Assembly (NCBI RefSeq): GCF_038397735.1
Contig: NZ_CP151635.1
Location: 3,472,001-3,536,000 of the forward strand
Origin: Microbacterium sp. LWH13-1.2
GTDB lineage: Bacteria; Actinomycetota; Actinomycetes; Actinomycetales; Microbacteriaceae
Length of the DNA stretch: 64,000 nt
Direction: 5' to 3'
Shown here: piece by piece, positions 48,759 through 57,165 of the stretch
Position numbering within the stretch: the stretch's first letter is position 1
Layout of the letters: the number at the start of each line of letters is the position of its first letter
The notes under the pieces: generated by a model
What the model was told of the DNA's origin: nothing
The model's input: only the letters and a program-made list of their open reading frames with translations
Databases searched by the model: none
Position numbers and translations under genes: made by a program

Positions 48759-49760
48759 TCACAACCACTTCTTGTACTTGAACACCCCGTAGAGCGCGAC
48801 CGCGAACGCGGCCATCGCACCGATCGCCATCGGGTAGCCGTGCACCCAGTGCAGCTCGGGCATGACGTCGAAGTTCATGCCGTAGACGGTGCCGACGAGC
48901 GTGGGGGCGAAGATGATCGCCGCCCACGACGAGATCCTCTTGATCTCGTCGTTCTGCGCCAGCCCCGCCTCGGTCTGGCGCCGGGCGACCAGAGCGGAAT
49001 GCACGGTGAGCGCGTTCTCGAGGATCGCGCGGAACGAATCGACCCGCTCATTGACCCGGATGACGTGGTCGAGCACGTCGCGGAGCGAGCGCTGCAGCTC
49101 CTCGTCGATGCGGTACTTCTCGGACCCGCGGCGCAGCCATTCCAGCATCCCGGCGAGCGGATGCACCGCGCGCTGGAAGTTGATGACCTCGCGCGAGAGC
49201 TCGTAGATACGGCGCGACAGGGCGTCGTCGTCGCTGTCGCCGAAGAGCTGGTCCTCGATCTCGTCGATGTCGTTGAGCAGTCCGGTGACGATCGGCTCGT
49301 AGCCGTCGACGACCTCATCGAGGATCGCGTAGAACACCGCCTCCGGTCCCATCGCGAGCAGCTCAGGGTGTGCCTCCATGCGGCGGCGCACGCCCACGAG
49401 GTCGGGCGACTCGGCGTGCCGGATCGTGACCACGAAATCGGGGCCCACGAACAGGTGCAGTTCGCCGAACTCGATGGACTCCTGCTCGTCGCGGTAGCGG
49501 GCGGGGCGGAGCACGGCGAAGAGCGTGTCGCCGTAGCGCTCGACCTTCGACCGCTGGTGCCCCGAGAGTGCGTCTTCGACGGCGAGCGGATGCAGGTCGA
49601 ACTCGCGGGCGACCGAGGCGACCTCCTGCGGGCTCGGCCGGTAGAGGCCGATCCAGGCGATGCCGCCGTGGGCATCGAGCGACCGGTAGGTCTCGTCGAG
49701 GTTCTTCGGGGTCTCCACGCGACGTCCGTGGACGTACACGCCGTTGTCGATGAGGGCCAT
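48759..49760 (-). CDS. corA: CorA family magnesium/cobalt transporter
   Basis: A 333-residue CorA-type channel protein. The large N-terminal cytosolic domain ends in a long stalk helix (RQTEAGLAQNDEIKRISSWAAIIFAPTLVG in part), followed by two C-terminal helices. The selectivity motif YGMNFDVMPEL with GMN is intact, and the periplasmic loop ELHWVHG and C-terminal KYKKWL basic end match the family. It imports Mg2+ and can carry Co2+ or Ni2+. A 9-bp hairpin lies in its untranslated leader 21 bp before the start. Monocistronic. Confidence 0.93.
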   Translation of the reverse strand: MALIDNGVYVHGRRVETPKNLDETYRSLDAHGGIAWIGLYRPSPQEVASVAREFDLHPLAVEDALSGHQRSKVERYGDTLFAVLRPARYRDEQESIEFGELHLFVGPDFVVTIRHAESPDLVGVRRRMEAHPELLAMGPEAVFYAILDEVVDGYEPIVTGLLNDIDEIEDQLFGDSDDDALSRRIYELSREVINFQRAVHPLAGMLEWLRRGSEKYRIDEELQRSLRDVLDHVIRVNERVDSFRAILENALTVHSALVARRQTEAGLAQNDEIKRISSWAAIIFAPTLVGTVYGMNFDVMPELHWVHGYPMAIGAMAAFAVALYGVFKYKKWL

Positions 49761-49780
49761 GGCTGGCTCCGTTCTCGCAG

Positions 49781-49809
49781 GCGCACGCCGAGTCGAAGAG
49801 GGCGTGCGC
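49781..49809 (-). promoter_or_regulatory. Leader hairpin upstream of corA
   Basis: GCGCACGCC (49781-49789) and GGCGTGCGC (49801-49809) form a perfect 9-bp stem with an 11-nt loop, 21 bp before the corA start on the minus strand. The place suggests control of the leader, but no known Mg2+ riboswitch motif was recognised. The remaining gap 49810-50077 shows no gene. Confidence 0.4.
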
Positions 49810-50077
49810 AGTGTTTCGTCAGGGGGCGGATGACGCCGCCGACGGCTGCGGAGCAGAACGTGCAGGTGCGGAGCCGGAGCTCAACGCACGGATGCAGTCA
49901 GACGCGACGCAACGAAGGCGGCGTCGCAACTATCACCGGACATCGCCATCACCGCCTCTCGCGCTCTGAAGGGGTCATGTGACCCGACTCGCCAGCATAC
50001 TCCTGCCGTCTGGACGCGGGATCCATGCGGCCCGGGACTGTCGGCAGGCCGGCGTGGGCAGGATGCCGGGACTCGTG

Positions 50078-50920
50078 TCAGCTCGCGCTGATGCCGACGA
50101 GTTCGGCGCTCTTCTGCCACAGCGCCTCGGCGAGTGCGGCATCCTCGATGCGCGGGTTCACCCGTCGCGTCAGCACCCGCTCGTCGTAGTACTCGCCCGA
50201 GATCCAGGTCTCGTCCGGCGTCCCCTCGATGAACCAGCTCAGCGTGCTGCCGCCCTTCTCGCTGCTGATCAGCAGCAGACGCTTGAGCGGGGTGCGGTAG
50301 ACGAACCGCATGAGTGTGTTCGAGTCCGAGGCGAAGTTCGTCTGCACGGTGCCGGGGTGGAAGGCGACCGAGCTCAGGCCCTCGCCGTGGAACTTGGCGT
50401 GCAGGCTCTTCGTGAAGAGCACGTTGGCGAGCTTCGCGTCGCCATAGGCCCTGTTCGCGCTGAAGTTCTTGCGATTGTCGAGGTCGTCGATGTCGAGCCG
50501 TGCGAACAGGCGGTGCGCGACGCTCGACGTGTTGATGATCGACGCGCGGCCGGCGCGCAGCTGGGGCAACAGCAGGTTCGTCAGCAGGAACGGCGCCAGG
50601 TGGTTCACCTGCAGGGTCTTCTCGAAGCCGTCGACCGTCGGGGTCTGATCGCCGAAGATGCCGCCGGCGTTGTTCGCGAGCACGTCGATCCCGCCGTCGC
50701 CCACGGTGTCGGCGATCTTCGTCGCGAGCTCGCGCACGTCGTCGAGTCTGGCGAAATCGGCGGTGAACCACTCGGCGCCGGTGTCGGCGGCGACCGCCCG
50801 CGTCTTCTCGACAGAGCGGCCGACCAGGATCAGCCGATGCCCGGATGCCGCGAGCTGCCGTGCAGACGCCGCACCGATGCCGTCGGATGCTCCGGTGAGG
50901 ACGATCGTCTTCGGGGTCAC
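50078..50920 (-). CDS. Short-chain dehydrogenase/reductase (retinol dehydrogenase/RDH-like)
   Basis: A 280-residue SDR. The cofactor motif is VLTGASDGIGAASARQLAASG, shown as TGASDGIG; the acidic/basic strand end is VGRSVEK, suggesting NADP(H); NNAGGIFG is the NAG motif, INTSSVAH holds the catalytic Ser and AYGDAKLANVLF the YxxxK pair. The long C-terminal part with FHPGTVQTNFASDSN resembles WW-domain oxidoreductase or RDH-type SDRs. GTG 50920 overlaps the upstream methyltransferase-like stop by 4 bp; it is the last gene of a three-gene operon. Substrate unknown. Confidence 0.88.
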   Translation of the reverse strand: MTPKTIVLTGASDGIGAASARQLAASGHRLILVGRSVEKTRAVAADTGAEWFTADFARLDDVRELATKIADTVGDGGIDVLANNAGGIFGDQTPTVDGFEKTLQVNHLAPFLLTNLLLPQLRAGRASIINTSSVAHRLFARLDIDDLDNRKNFSANRAYGDAKLANVLFTKSLHAKFHGEGLSSVAFHPGTVQTNFASDSNTLMRFVYRTPLKRLLLISSEKGGSTLSWFIEGTPDETWISGEYYDERVLTRRVNPRIEDAALAEALWQKSAELVGISAS

Positions 50921-51666
50921 GACGCGGCCTCCAGCGGCTGGTCGACGGTCGGTTCGACCGTGCCGCGGCTGCGCGCGACGTACACGGTGTTGGACGACGT
51001 CCCGCCGGTGACGGCATTCGCGAAGTCGACGACGTGGGCGACGGCGTCATCGAACACGGCGTGCATCTCGACCATGAACTCGTCGTCGGGCGGATCATCC
51101 GACCACAGTGCGAAGACCCCGCCCGCAGCGAGATGCCGGTCGAGTGCGCTCAGGCCTGCGGCGGTGTACAGGTCGCTGTGCGTGGGATCGAGCTGGTGAC
51201 GTGGCGAGTGGTCGACATCCAGCAGGATGGCGGAGTATCCGAGGTGTCCGTCGGCGGGCGCTGCCCGGACCAGGGCGAAGAAGTCGTCTTCGACCAGGGT
51301 CGTGCGCGGGTCGTCGACGAGCTCCGCCGACACCGGCAGCAGCTTTCGTCGGTGCCAGCCGATCACCGCGCCGAGTCGATCGACCACGGTGAGAGACGCC
51401 ACGCGCGCATCTCGCAGTGCGGCGACCGCGGTGTACCCGAGGCCGAGGCCCCCGACCAGGACTGAGAGGTCGTCGCCGTCGACGGCGCCGAGGCCGAGAT
51501 TCGAGAGCTCTTCCTCCGCCACCGTGAACAGGCTCGACATCAGGTATTCGTCGCCGAGCTTGACCTCGTAGATCTCCTCGCCGACCGCCGGCTCGGTGCG
51601 TCGGCGCAACGTGAGCTCTCCGATCGGCGTCTCCTGCCAATCGAGCTCTTCGAATCGGGTGATCAC
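50917..51666 (-). CDS. Spermidine synthase-like SAM-binding protein
   Basis: A 249-residue Rossmann-fold protein of the spermidine-synthase superfamily. The N-terminal beta region (GELTLRRRTEPAVGEEIYEVKLGDEYLMSS in part) is followed by SVLVGGLGLGYTAVAAL as the nucleotide motif, TVVDRLGAVIGWHRRKLL with the ribose-binding Asp, and YSAILLDVDHSPRHQLDP. The polyamine gatekeeping loop typical of true spermidine synthases is not evident, so methyltransferase or another role is possible. GTG 51666 overlaps the upstream coiled-coil protein stop, and its own stop overlaps the SDR start. Cytosolic. Confidence 0.8.
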   Translation of the reverse strand: MITRFEELDWQETPIGELTLRRRTEPAVGEEIYEVKLGDEYLMSSLFTVAEEELSNLGLGAVDGDDLSVLVGGLGLGYTAVAALRDARVASLTVVDRLGAVIGWHRRKLLPVSAELVDDPRTTLVEDDFFALVRAAPADGHLGYSAILLDVDHSPRHQLDPTHSDLYTAAGLSALDRHLAAGGVFALWSDDPPDDEFMVEMHAVFDDAVAHVVDFANAVTGGTSSNTVYVARSRGTVEPTVDQPLEAAS

Positions 51667-52556
51667 TGGGGGGTCTCCCGGTCGTCGTCCGTGCTCGCGG
51701 GCGAGGGAGCAGGTGTCTCGGTGCGGGGCTGGGTCACGGGAGGGCTCGTCGAGGAGGGCAGGAAGATCCTCTCGGGCTCCGGGGCGGTCGCGGCCGCAGG
51801 GGCTGTGGAAGGCGCGGCCTGTGCAGCCGATGGATGTGCCGGGAGCTCGCGGGCGACCTGCTTCTCGAGCACCTGCACGGCCTCATCGCTCAGCAGGATG
51901 AGCCCCTCGAGCTCGTCGCGCACACGGCGGTAGGCGACGTTGCGCTCGGCCTGCGTGGCCGATTCGTCGACGGCGACCTTGAGCAGCTGCTGCGCGCGGT
52001 CGAGGCGCTTGCGTTCGGGTTCGGTGAAGGTCGAGTCGCGCAGGCGCCGGGCATCCTTCTCGGCGATCTCGAACGCGACGGCGTACGCGCCCACCGCGTC
52101 GAGGTACTCCGACACCTGCTGCTCGGTCACGGTCGCCTCGGCCGACAGCGGTCGCAGGGCATCCGCCGTCTTCTTCGCCCGCAGGAACGAGGCCACGAGA
52201 GGCTGGCGCCCGTCGCTCATCGCGGGGAAGGCGATGAGCTTCGCGACGTCGAGCTCGTAGTCGAGCCACCGGGCGGTGATCTCGTCGTGCTCGGCGAACA
52301 GGCGCTCGAGCAGGGCGTTCGGGGCCACGGATGCCCGGGTGTCGACGACGGCCGGGCCGATTCGCCGCGTGTGGCCTCCGCGGGCTTCGAGCTGGGCGGT
52401 CTTGATCTCGGCCTTGAGCCGCAGTGTCTCGAGGCGCCGTTCATGGCGGCGTTTCGCGTTGCGCTCCCACGCCTTCGCCGCACCTCCGGCGACGCCCATG
52501 ATGGGGAAGATGATCCACCAGGGCACAGTGCCGAGCCAGCTCCAGAAGGGTTCCAT
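51663..52556 (-). CDS. Membrane-anchored coiled-coil protein of unknown function
   Basis: A 297-residue protein with one N-terminal helix (FWSWLGTVPWWIIFPIMGVAGG) and then a basic, strongly helical stretch KRRHERRLETLRLKAEIKTAQLEARGG (in parts RRHERRLETLRLKAEIK), which is a likely coiled coil. The middle has many Glu/Arg/Ala heptads (LRPLSAEATVTEQQVSEYLDAV) and a conserved-looking FPAMSDGRQPLVASFLRAKK. The last 60 residues are disordered, rich in Pro, Ala, Ser and Thr. No family is recognised with confidence; PspA/FtsB-like scaffolding is only a guess. First gene of the operon with the SAM-binding protein and SDR. Confidence 0.75.
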   Translation of the reverse strand: MEPFWSWLGTVPWWIIFPIMGVAGGAAKAWERNAKRRHERRLETLRLKAEIKTAQLEARGGHTRRIGPAVVDTRASVAPNALLERLFAEHDEITARWLDYELDVAKLIAFPAMSDGRQPLVASFLRAKKTADALRPLSAEATVTEQQVSEYLDAVGAYAVAFEIAEKDARRLRDSTFTEPERKRLDRAQQLLKVAVDESATQAERNVAYRRVRDELEGLILLSDEAVQVLEKQVARELPAHPSAAQAAPSTAPAAATAPEPERIFLPSSTSPPVTQPRTETPAPSPASTDDDRETPQ

Positions 52557-52659
52557 GATGCCCTCAGCCTACTTCTCGGGGTTCGCGCCGTCGCCTGCGG
52601 TGCGTCTTCCCGCCCGCGCCGGGCACAGCTTCGGATGCGGGGCTCGACCAACAGTTTTC

Positions 52660-52690
52660 CGTAATTACGAACTTTTGATAGGTTCGAACG
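52660..52690. promoter_or_regulatory. AT-rich palindromes before the wHTH regulator
   Basis: A perfect 10-bp palindrome CGTAATTACG (52660-52669) and GGTTCGAACG with TTCGAA (52681-52690) lie in an AT-rich patch ending at ATG 52691. TTTTCC and TTTTGAT give the only promoter-like bases here. Likely the operator of the regulator. Confidence 0.5.
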
Positions 52691-53245
52691 ATGGACCCCG
52701 ACAGCCAGAGCACGATCGAGCGCCGACTGACCGACCTCGAGCACGAGGTCGCTCGGCTCTCCGCGCTCGCTGCGCACTCCGCCGCATCCACTGACGATGC
52801 AGAAGCGAGCGCGGAACCGACCGCGACCGCGCCCGAGCTGACCGGCGCCGACGATCCGCTCTGGTTCGTGAACGAGCTCGGCCGTCGTGCACCGGGAGCC
52901 GTGATGATGGCCGGTGCGGTCGAGACGCAGGCGGGGCCGGTGCGCTGGCAATACGGCCTCATGGCCGACGGCCTGCTGTCGGAGGACTGGAGCGATCTCG
53001 CGCGCCCCCTCGAGGCGCTCGGTCACCCTGCCCGCATCGAGCTCGTGCGTCAGGTGATGCGCGGCGCGCACACCACGGCGGAGCTTCTGCAGCTCGAGCA
53101 TCTCGCATCGTCCGGCCAGCTGTACCACCACCTGCGTCAGCTCGTCTCTGCCGGCTGGCTCGTCTCGCCCCGCCGCGGCCACTACGAGGTGCCCGCGGCG
53201 CGTGTCGTGCCCCTTCTCGTCCTGACCATGATCGCCTCGAGCTGA
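52691..53245 (+). CDS. ArsR-like winged-helix regulator
   Basis: A 184-residue regulator. An N-terminal coiled-coil helix (IERRLTDLEHEVARLSALAAH) is followed by a low-complexity acidic linker and a middle domain of unknown fold (DDPLWFVNELGRRAPGAVMMAG). The C-terminal wHTH, residues about 110-175, has LARPLEALGHPARIELVRQVM, HTTAELLQLEHLASSGQLYHHLRQLVSAGWL and the wing PRRGHYEVP. ArsR-like domains at the C-terminus are unusual; this layout occurs in actinobacterial stress regulators. It lies 13 bp before the serine hydrolase gene, its likely target. Confidence 0.8.
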   Translation: MDPDSQSTIERRLTDLEHEVARLSALAAHSAASTDDAEASAEPTATAPELTGADDPLWFVNELGRRAPGAVMMAGAVETQAGPVRWQYGLMADGLLSEDWSDLARPLEALGHPARIELVRQVMRGAHTTAELLQLEHLASSGQLYHHLRQLVSAGWLVSPRRGHYEVPAARVVPLLVLTMIASS

Positions 53246-53257
53246 GGAGCCCCCACC

Positions 53258-54793
53258 GTGACCACCCACTCGACCCCTTCCCCAGGCCTGCAGGACCCCC
53301 AGAGCGCACCCGATGCGCCGCCCCGCCGCCTCACGCGAGCGATCCTCGCCGTGATCGGCGCGGCTGCGGTCGTCGGCGTCGCGCTCGGTGCGGCGATCGG
53401 TCCGCAGCAGCAGACGGTCAGTGCATCGACCGCAGGCGATGAGGCGCTCGCCGACCGCATCCGCTCGCTTCCCGGCAGCCTCGACAGCTTCCGCTCTCTC
53501 TCGGTCGCCGAGATCGGCCCCGACGGAGCGGTCTTCGCCGGGCTCGGCGACGCCGACCCGTCACACCCCGGAGCCCCGACCGCCGACACGGTGTTCGAGC
53601 TCGGCTCCATCACGAAGACCTTCACCGGCGCACTGTTCGCCGACGCGATCGAGCGCGGAGAGGTCAGCGCCGGCGATCAGCTCGCCGAACATCTTCCCGA
53701 CCTCGACGGCACGGCCGCCGGCGAGGTGACGCTCGCGTCGCTGTCGCAGCACTCGTCGGGTCTGCCCGGACTCGGTGCCACGGCTGAAGCCGAGGCGTTG
53801 AGCGGCGTCCTCCTCAATGAGAACCCCTACGCGACCACCACGACCGAGCAGCTGATCGCCGACGCCGCAGTCGCCCCGGTCGACCCCGATCAGGGGTCGG
53901 TCTATTCGAACTTCGCCGTCTCGCTGCTCGGAACGGCGCTGGTCGAAGCGGCGGATGCCGACGACTACGCGACCCTGCTCGAGCAGCGCATCACGGGCCC
54001 GCTCGGCATGGACGACACGGTCGTCGCGGCGACCGCCGATGAGGTTCCTGCCGATGCAGTGCCCGGGTTCCTGATCAACGGCGTCCCCGCTCCTCGGTGG
54101 TGGGGAGAGGGCTACCTGCCTGCCGGGGCGTCGACGTTCACCACCGCGGCAGACCTCGCGCTGTGGGCGCAGGGCAACCTCGACGGCACGGCCCCGGGCG
54201 CCGCAGCCCTCGACCCGACTGCACCCATGGGGGAAGGGGCTGAGATCGGGTGGGGGTGGATCACGTCGGCATCGTTCGACGGTGACGGCCTGCAGACCTG
54301 GCACAACGGCGGGACCGGGGGATTCCGCACCATGCTCACACTCGACAGGGAGTCCGGCACCGCCTTCCTCGCGCTGTCGAACACCGTGGCCCCGGCCGAC
54401 TACATCGCCATGTCGTATGTGTCGGGCGCGCCCATTCCCGCGGTCGACAGCGCGTCTGTCGGCATCGCGTGGGGCATCTTCGGGCTCGCACTGCTGTTGA
54501 GCCTGGTCGCCCTCATCCGCGCGTTCCGCGTGAAGGCGCTGCTGCCGTCGATCGGCGACCTGATCTGGGCGGCCTTCGGCCTCCTGCTGCTCTGGCACAG
54601 CGGACCGTGGTTCTCCGTCGGCGGCTGGTTGTGGGGCATCGCGTTCGCGCCGGCGCTCGCCGCGATCGGCATCCTCGTCCTCCGTGGGTCGCGGGCTCGC
54701 CTGCCCTTCCTCCCTCGCCGGCGGGCGTGGTACTGGTGGGCGGTCGCTGTGCTCGGAGCGGTGCTCACGGTGGGCGTCACGTTCCTCTGGTGA
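53258..54793 (+). CDS. Membrane-bound serine hydrolase, beta-lactamase/class C PBP fold
   Basis: A 511-residue protein. An N-terminal helix (AILAVIGAAAVVGVALGAAIG) anchors it with the enzyme outside. The beta-lactamase-like domain has the SxxK motif SITK (Ser 117, Lys 120), YSN at 216-218 and HNGG as the third motif (KTG equivalent). After about residue 395 three or four more helices follow, with a basic loop RVKALLP and the end WYWWAVAVLGAVLTVGVTFLW (in part). The family includes D-alanyl carboxypeptidases and esterases acting on wall precursors or drugs. Likely co-transcribed with the regulator before it. The stop codon lies in an 8-bp tandem repeat. Confidence 0.88.
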   Translation: MTTHSTPSPGLQDPQSAPDAPPRRLTRAILAVIGAAAVVGVALGAAIGPQQQTVSASTAGDEALADRIRSLPGSLDSFRSLSVAEIGPDGAVFAGLGDADPSHPGAPTADTVFELGSITKTFTGALFADAIERGEVSAGDQLAEHLPDLDGTAAGEVTLASLSQHSSGLPGLGATAEAEALSGVLLNENPYATTTTEQLIADAAVAPVDPDQGSVYSNFAVSLLGTALVEAADADDYATLLEQRITGPLGMDDTVVAATADEVPADAVPGFLINGVPAPRWWGEGYLPAGASTFTTAADLALWAQGNLDGTAPGAAALDPTAPMGEGAEIGWGWITSASFDGDGLQTWHNGGTGGFRTMLTLDRESGTAFLALSNTVAPADYIAMSYVSGAPIPAVDSASVGIAWGIFGLALLLSLVALIRAFRVKALLPSIGDLIWAAFGLLLLWHSGPWFSVGGWLWGIAFAPALAAIGILVLRGSRARLPFLPRRRAWYWWAVAVLGAVLTVGVTFLW

Positions 54794-54816
54794 CCTGGTG
54801 ACCTGGTGACCTGGTG
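54787..54816. repeat. 8-bp tandem repeat CTGGTGAC at a stop codon
   Basis: Three perfect copies of CTGGTGAC (54787-54794, 54795-54802, 54803-54810) and a partial CTGGTG. The TGA stop of the serine hydrolase gene (54791-54793) is inside the first copy, so each copy also carries a stop in that frame. Confidence 0.9.
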
Positions 54817-54885
54817 CGGGGCGTCGAGCGACGACGGCTGCGCCCCCCCGAGCAGACACGTCGTCAGATCGGCGGACGCCTCGAC

Positions 54886-55236
54886 TCAGAGGCCGAGCTT
54901 CTCGGCACACGCGACGCAGTGTGTCGCGAACGGGCGGACCTCGAGTCGCGCCTGCGGAATCGGTCGGCCGCAATTCGCGCAGATGCCGTAGGTGCCGGCA
55001 TCCAGTCGTGCGATCGCATCGTCGACCTGCGTGAGTTCGGATGCCGCCGCCTCGGCGAGCCCCGTCAGTCGTGACCACTCCGACGAGAGCGTGACGCCCT
55101 CGGGGTCGTGCTCGTCGTCGTCGTTCGAGCCCTCCCGGTCGTGCATCAGCTCGGCGAGGGTGGCCCCGGTCGCTGCGACGCGCTCGGCAGCCTGGGCGCG
55201 CAACCGTTCGAGGCCAGCGCGGACATCAGGGGTCAT
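54886..55236 (-). CDS. DksA/TraR family C4 zinc-finger protein
   Basis: A 116-residue protein with an N-terminal helical hairpin (ERLRAQAAERVAATGATLAEL) and a C-terminal C4 zinc finger CANCGRP ... HCVAC preceded by ARLDAGTYGICANCG, the DksA/TraR signature. Proteins of this family bind the RNA polymerase secondary channel and tune transcription in response to ppGpp or stress. The acidic tip residues of DksA are replaced by a DREGSNDDDEHDPEG stretch. ATG 55236 lies 5 bases after a TAGAGT -10 box, so leaderless expression is likely. Convergent with the serine hydrolase gene. Confidence 0.88.
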   Translation of the reverse strand: MTPDVRAGLERLRAQAAERVAATGATLAELMHDREGSNDDDEHDPEGVTLSSEWSRLTGLAEAAASELTQVDDAIARLDAGTYGICANCGRPIPQARLEVRPFATHCVACAEKLGL

Positions 55237-55405
55237 CCGCACACTCTAGGCCCGCGCACCGACATCCGCGCCCGAGACCACCGACACCAGCCGTTCACTC
55301 AGCGTTCCGTTTCGAGTACGGCGGTCTCGTAATTCCTTGTCACCTTCGCGAGTTGGAATACTCCTGTTCTCGGAATTCGGGAACGCCTCCTCCCGAAAGG
55401 TCATC

Positions 55406-56308
55406 ATGCGCCGCCTCACCCTGCCCGCCGTCGGCCTCCTCGGCCTCGCCGCCCTCGCCCTGACCGGCTGCCAGAGCCCGACCGCCGAAGCGGCTCCCGC
55501 CGATCCGAACGCTCCCATCACGATCGCGACGCTTCCCGTCGGCGACGACCCCACCGCCGAGAACCCGATCGAGGTCTTCGCCGAACTCCTCGAAGAGTCC
55601 ACCGGCCGCGATGTCGAGATCACCGATGTGCCCGACTACCTGAGCGTGGTCGAGGCGATCCGCGCCGACCACGTCGACATCGGCATCATGAGCGGTTTCC
55701 CCTCGGCGCTCGCCGTCAACACGGGCGAGGTCGACGCACTCGTCGCCTTCCAGGGAGACGGCAAGCCCGTCTCGACCTGCGTCGTGCTGAACGATTCGCC
55801 GATCGAGACTGTCGAGGACCTCGAGGGCAAGACCGTCGCCTTCGCCGACCAGGCGTCGAGCTCGGGCTACTTCATGCCGGTGTACATGCTGCACGAGGCA
55901 GGGCTCGAACAGGGAACCGACTACGAGGCGATCTTCGCGGGCGGTCATGAGGGCAGTTTCGCGGCGCTGCAGCAGGGGCAGGTCGATGCCGCGTGCACCG
56001 CTGTCATGCTCACCGAGCTGGGCGCCCCGATGTTCCCCTTCGCCGACGGCGAGTGGCGCGCGGTGGGCGAGAGCCCGGCCATGGACATCCAGGGCGCGGT
56101 GCTCGGCCGTCAGTCGCTCGACGACGAGACGCGCAAGCTCATCCAGGACGGCATCGCCGAGGTCTTCTCGCCCGAGAACGCCGAAGCTCTCGGAGCCTAC
56201 GGTGCCTTTGCCGCGGCCGAGCAGACGGTCGACCCCGACGGCTCGTCGTTCGCCTCGTTCGCCGAGATCGCCGAGGTCGCGGGCGTCGAACTCAAGGACC
56301 TCAAGTGA
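55406..56308 (+). CDS. Phosphonate/phosphite-type ABC binding lipoprotein (PhnD-like)
   Basis: A 300-residue lipoprotein. The signal peptide RRLTLPAVGLLGLAALAL ends in LTGC (Cys 22). The mature domain has the PhnD/PtxB/HtxB fold features: ITIATLPVGDDP at the start, VVEAIRADHVDIGIMSGFPSAL, KTVAFADQASSSGYFMPV and GGHEGSFAALQQGQVDAACT, where Ser and Thr near these places bind the phosph(on)ate group. ATG 55406 follows CGAAAGG. First gene of a five-gene operon. Phosphonates, phosphite, hypophosphite or organophosphates are all possible ligands. Confidence 0.88.
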   Translation: MRRLTLPAVGLLGLAALALTGCQSPTAEAAPADPNAPITIATLPVGDDPTAENPIEVFAELLEESTGRDVEITDVPDYLSVVEAIRADHVDIGIMSGFPSALAVNTGEVDALVAFQGDGKPVSTCVVLNDSPIETVEDLEGKTVAFADQASSSGYFMPVYMLHEAGLEQGTDYEAIFAGGHEGSFAALQQGQVDAACTAVMLTELGAPMFPFADGEWRAVGESPAMDIQGAVLGRQSLDDETRKLIQDGIAEVFSPENAEALGAYGAFAAAEQTVDPDGSSFASFAEIAEVAGVELKDLK

Positions 56309-57165
56309 CGAACCCCTCACTGATGAGGGCGGATGCTGCGGAATCCGCCCTCCCGGCCCCCGCCGGATCCGCCCGCACCTCCACCGCCGAGCTGCGCCAG
56401 GCGCTCCCGCTCGTGTCGGTGCGCGACCTCAGCGTCGCGTATGACGCCACCACGGTGCTCGACGGCGTGGACCTCGACCTGTTCCCCGGTGAGATGGTCG
56501 CGCTTCTCGGCGCCTCGGGTTCGGGAAAATCGACTCTCATGCGCAGCCTCACAGGGTTCGCCCCGATCTCTGCGGGATCGGTCAGGGTCGCCGGCCATGA
56601 CGTCACCAACCTCGCGCGCGGCGAGCTGCGCACGCTGCGTTCGGATGTCGGCCAGGTGTTCCAGCAGTTCAACCTGATCCCGCGGCTCAGCGTCATGACG
56701 AACGTGCTCACCGGAGCGCTGCACGGCGCCGGCGCGATCAATCTGGTGGGCGGCTTCTCGAGCGCGCATCGCCGCCGCGCGCTCGAGCTGCTCGACCGCG
56801 TCGGCATCGCTCACAAGGCCACTGCCCCTGCGCGGTCGCTCTCGGGCGGCCAGCAGCAGCGCGTGGCGATCGCCAGGGCGCTCATGCAGCAGCCCAAGGT
56901 GATCCTCGCTGACGAGCCGGTCGCATCGCTCGACCCCAAGCTCGCCGATTCGGTGCTCGAACTGCTGCGCGAGATCGCCACCGAAGACGGCATCCCGGTG
57001 CTCGTCAGCCTGCATGTGCTGCCGCTCGCCCTCGCGCACAGCGACCGCATCATCGGTCTGCGGCACGGACGGATGCTGGTCGCGGGCGCCACATCGCAGC
57101 TGGATGCCGCGGCACTCGCGCCGCTCTACGACGACGAGGAGCACGACGATGACGCTCACCACTGA
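56305..57165 (+). CDS. Phosphonate-type ABC transporter ATP-binding protein (PhnC-like)
   Basis: A 286-residue ATPase of the PhnC family. Walker A GASGSGKST, Q-loop FQQFNLIPRLSVMTNVLTGAL (typical PhnC), signature LSGGQQQR, Walker B VILADEPVASLDP and the switch His in LVSLHVLPLA are present. The first 36 residues are a non-conserved Ala/Pro-rich extension; GTG 56305 overlaps the PhnD stop, but GTG 56413 is in frame and closer to the usual family start. A 10-bp hairpin lies in the stretch between these two. The stop overlaps the permease start by 17 bases. Confidence 0.9.
   Translation: MTNPSLMRADAAESALPAPAGSARTSTAELRQALPLVSVRDLSVAYDATTVLDGVDLDLFPGEMVALLGASGSGKSTLMRSLTGFAPISAGSVRVAGHDVTNLARGELRTLRSDVGQVFQQFNLIPRLSVMTNVLTGALHGAGAINLVGGFSSAHRRRALELLDRVGIAHKATAPARSLSGGQQQRVAIARALMQQPKVILADEPVASLDPKLADSVLELLREIATEDGIPVLVSLHVLPLALAHSDRIIGLRHGRMLVAGATSQLDAAALAPLYDDEEHDDDAHH
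56325..56352 (+). terminator. Intra-operon hairpin between PhnD and PhnC genes
   Basis: GAGGGCGGAT (56325-56334) pairs perfectly with ATCCGCCCTC (56343-56352), loop 8 nt. It falls 16 bp after the PhnD stop, inside the first codons of the PhnC reading frame if GTG 56305 is used. It may be a partial terminator or mRNA stabiliser raising binding-protein levels. Confidence 0.5.
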
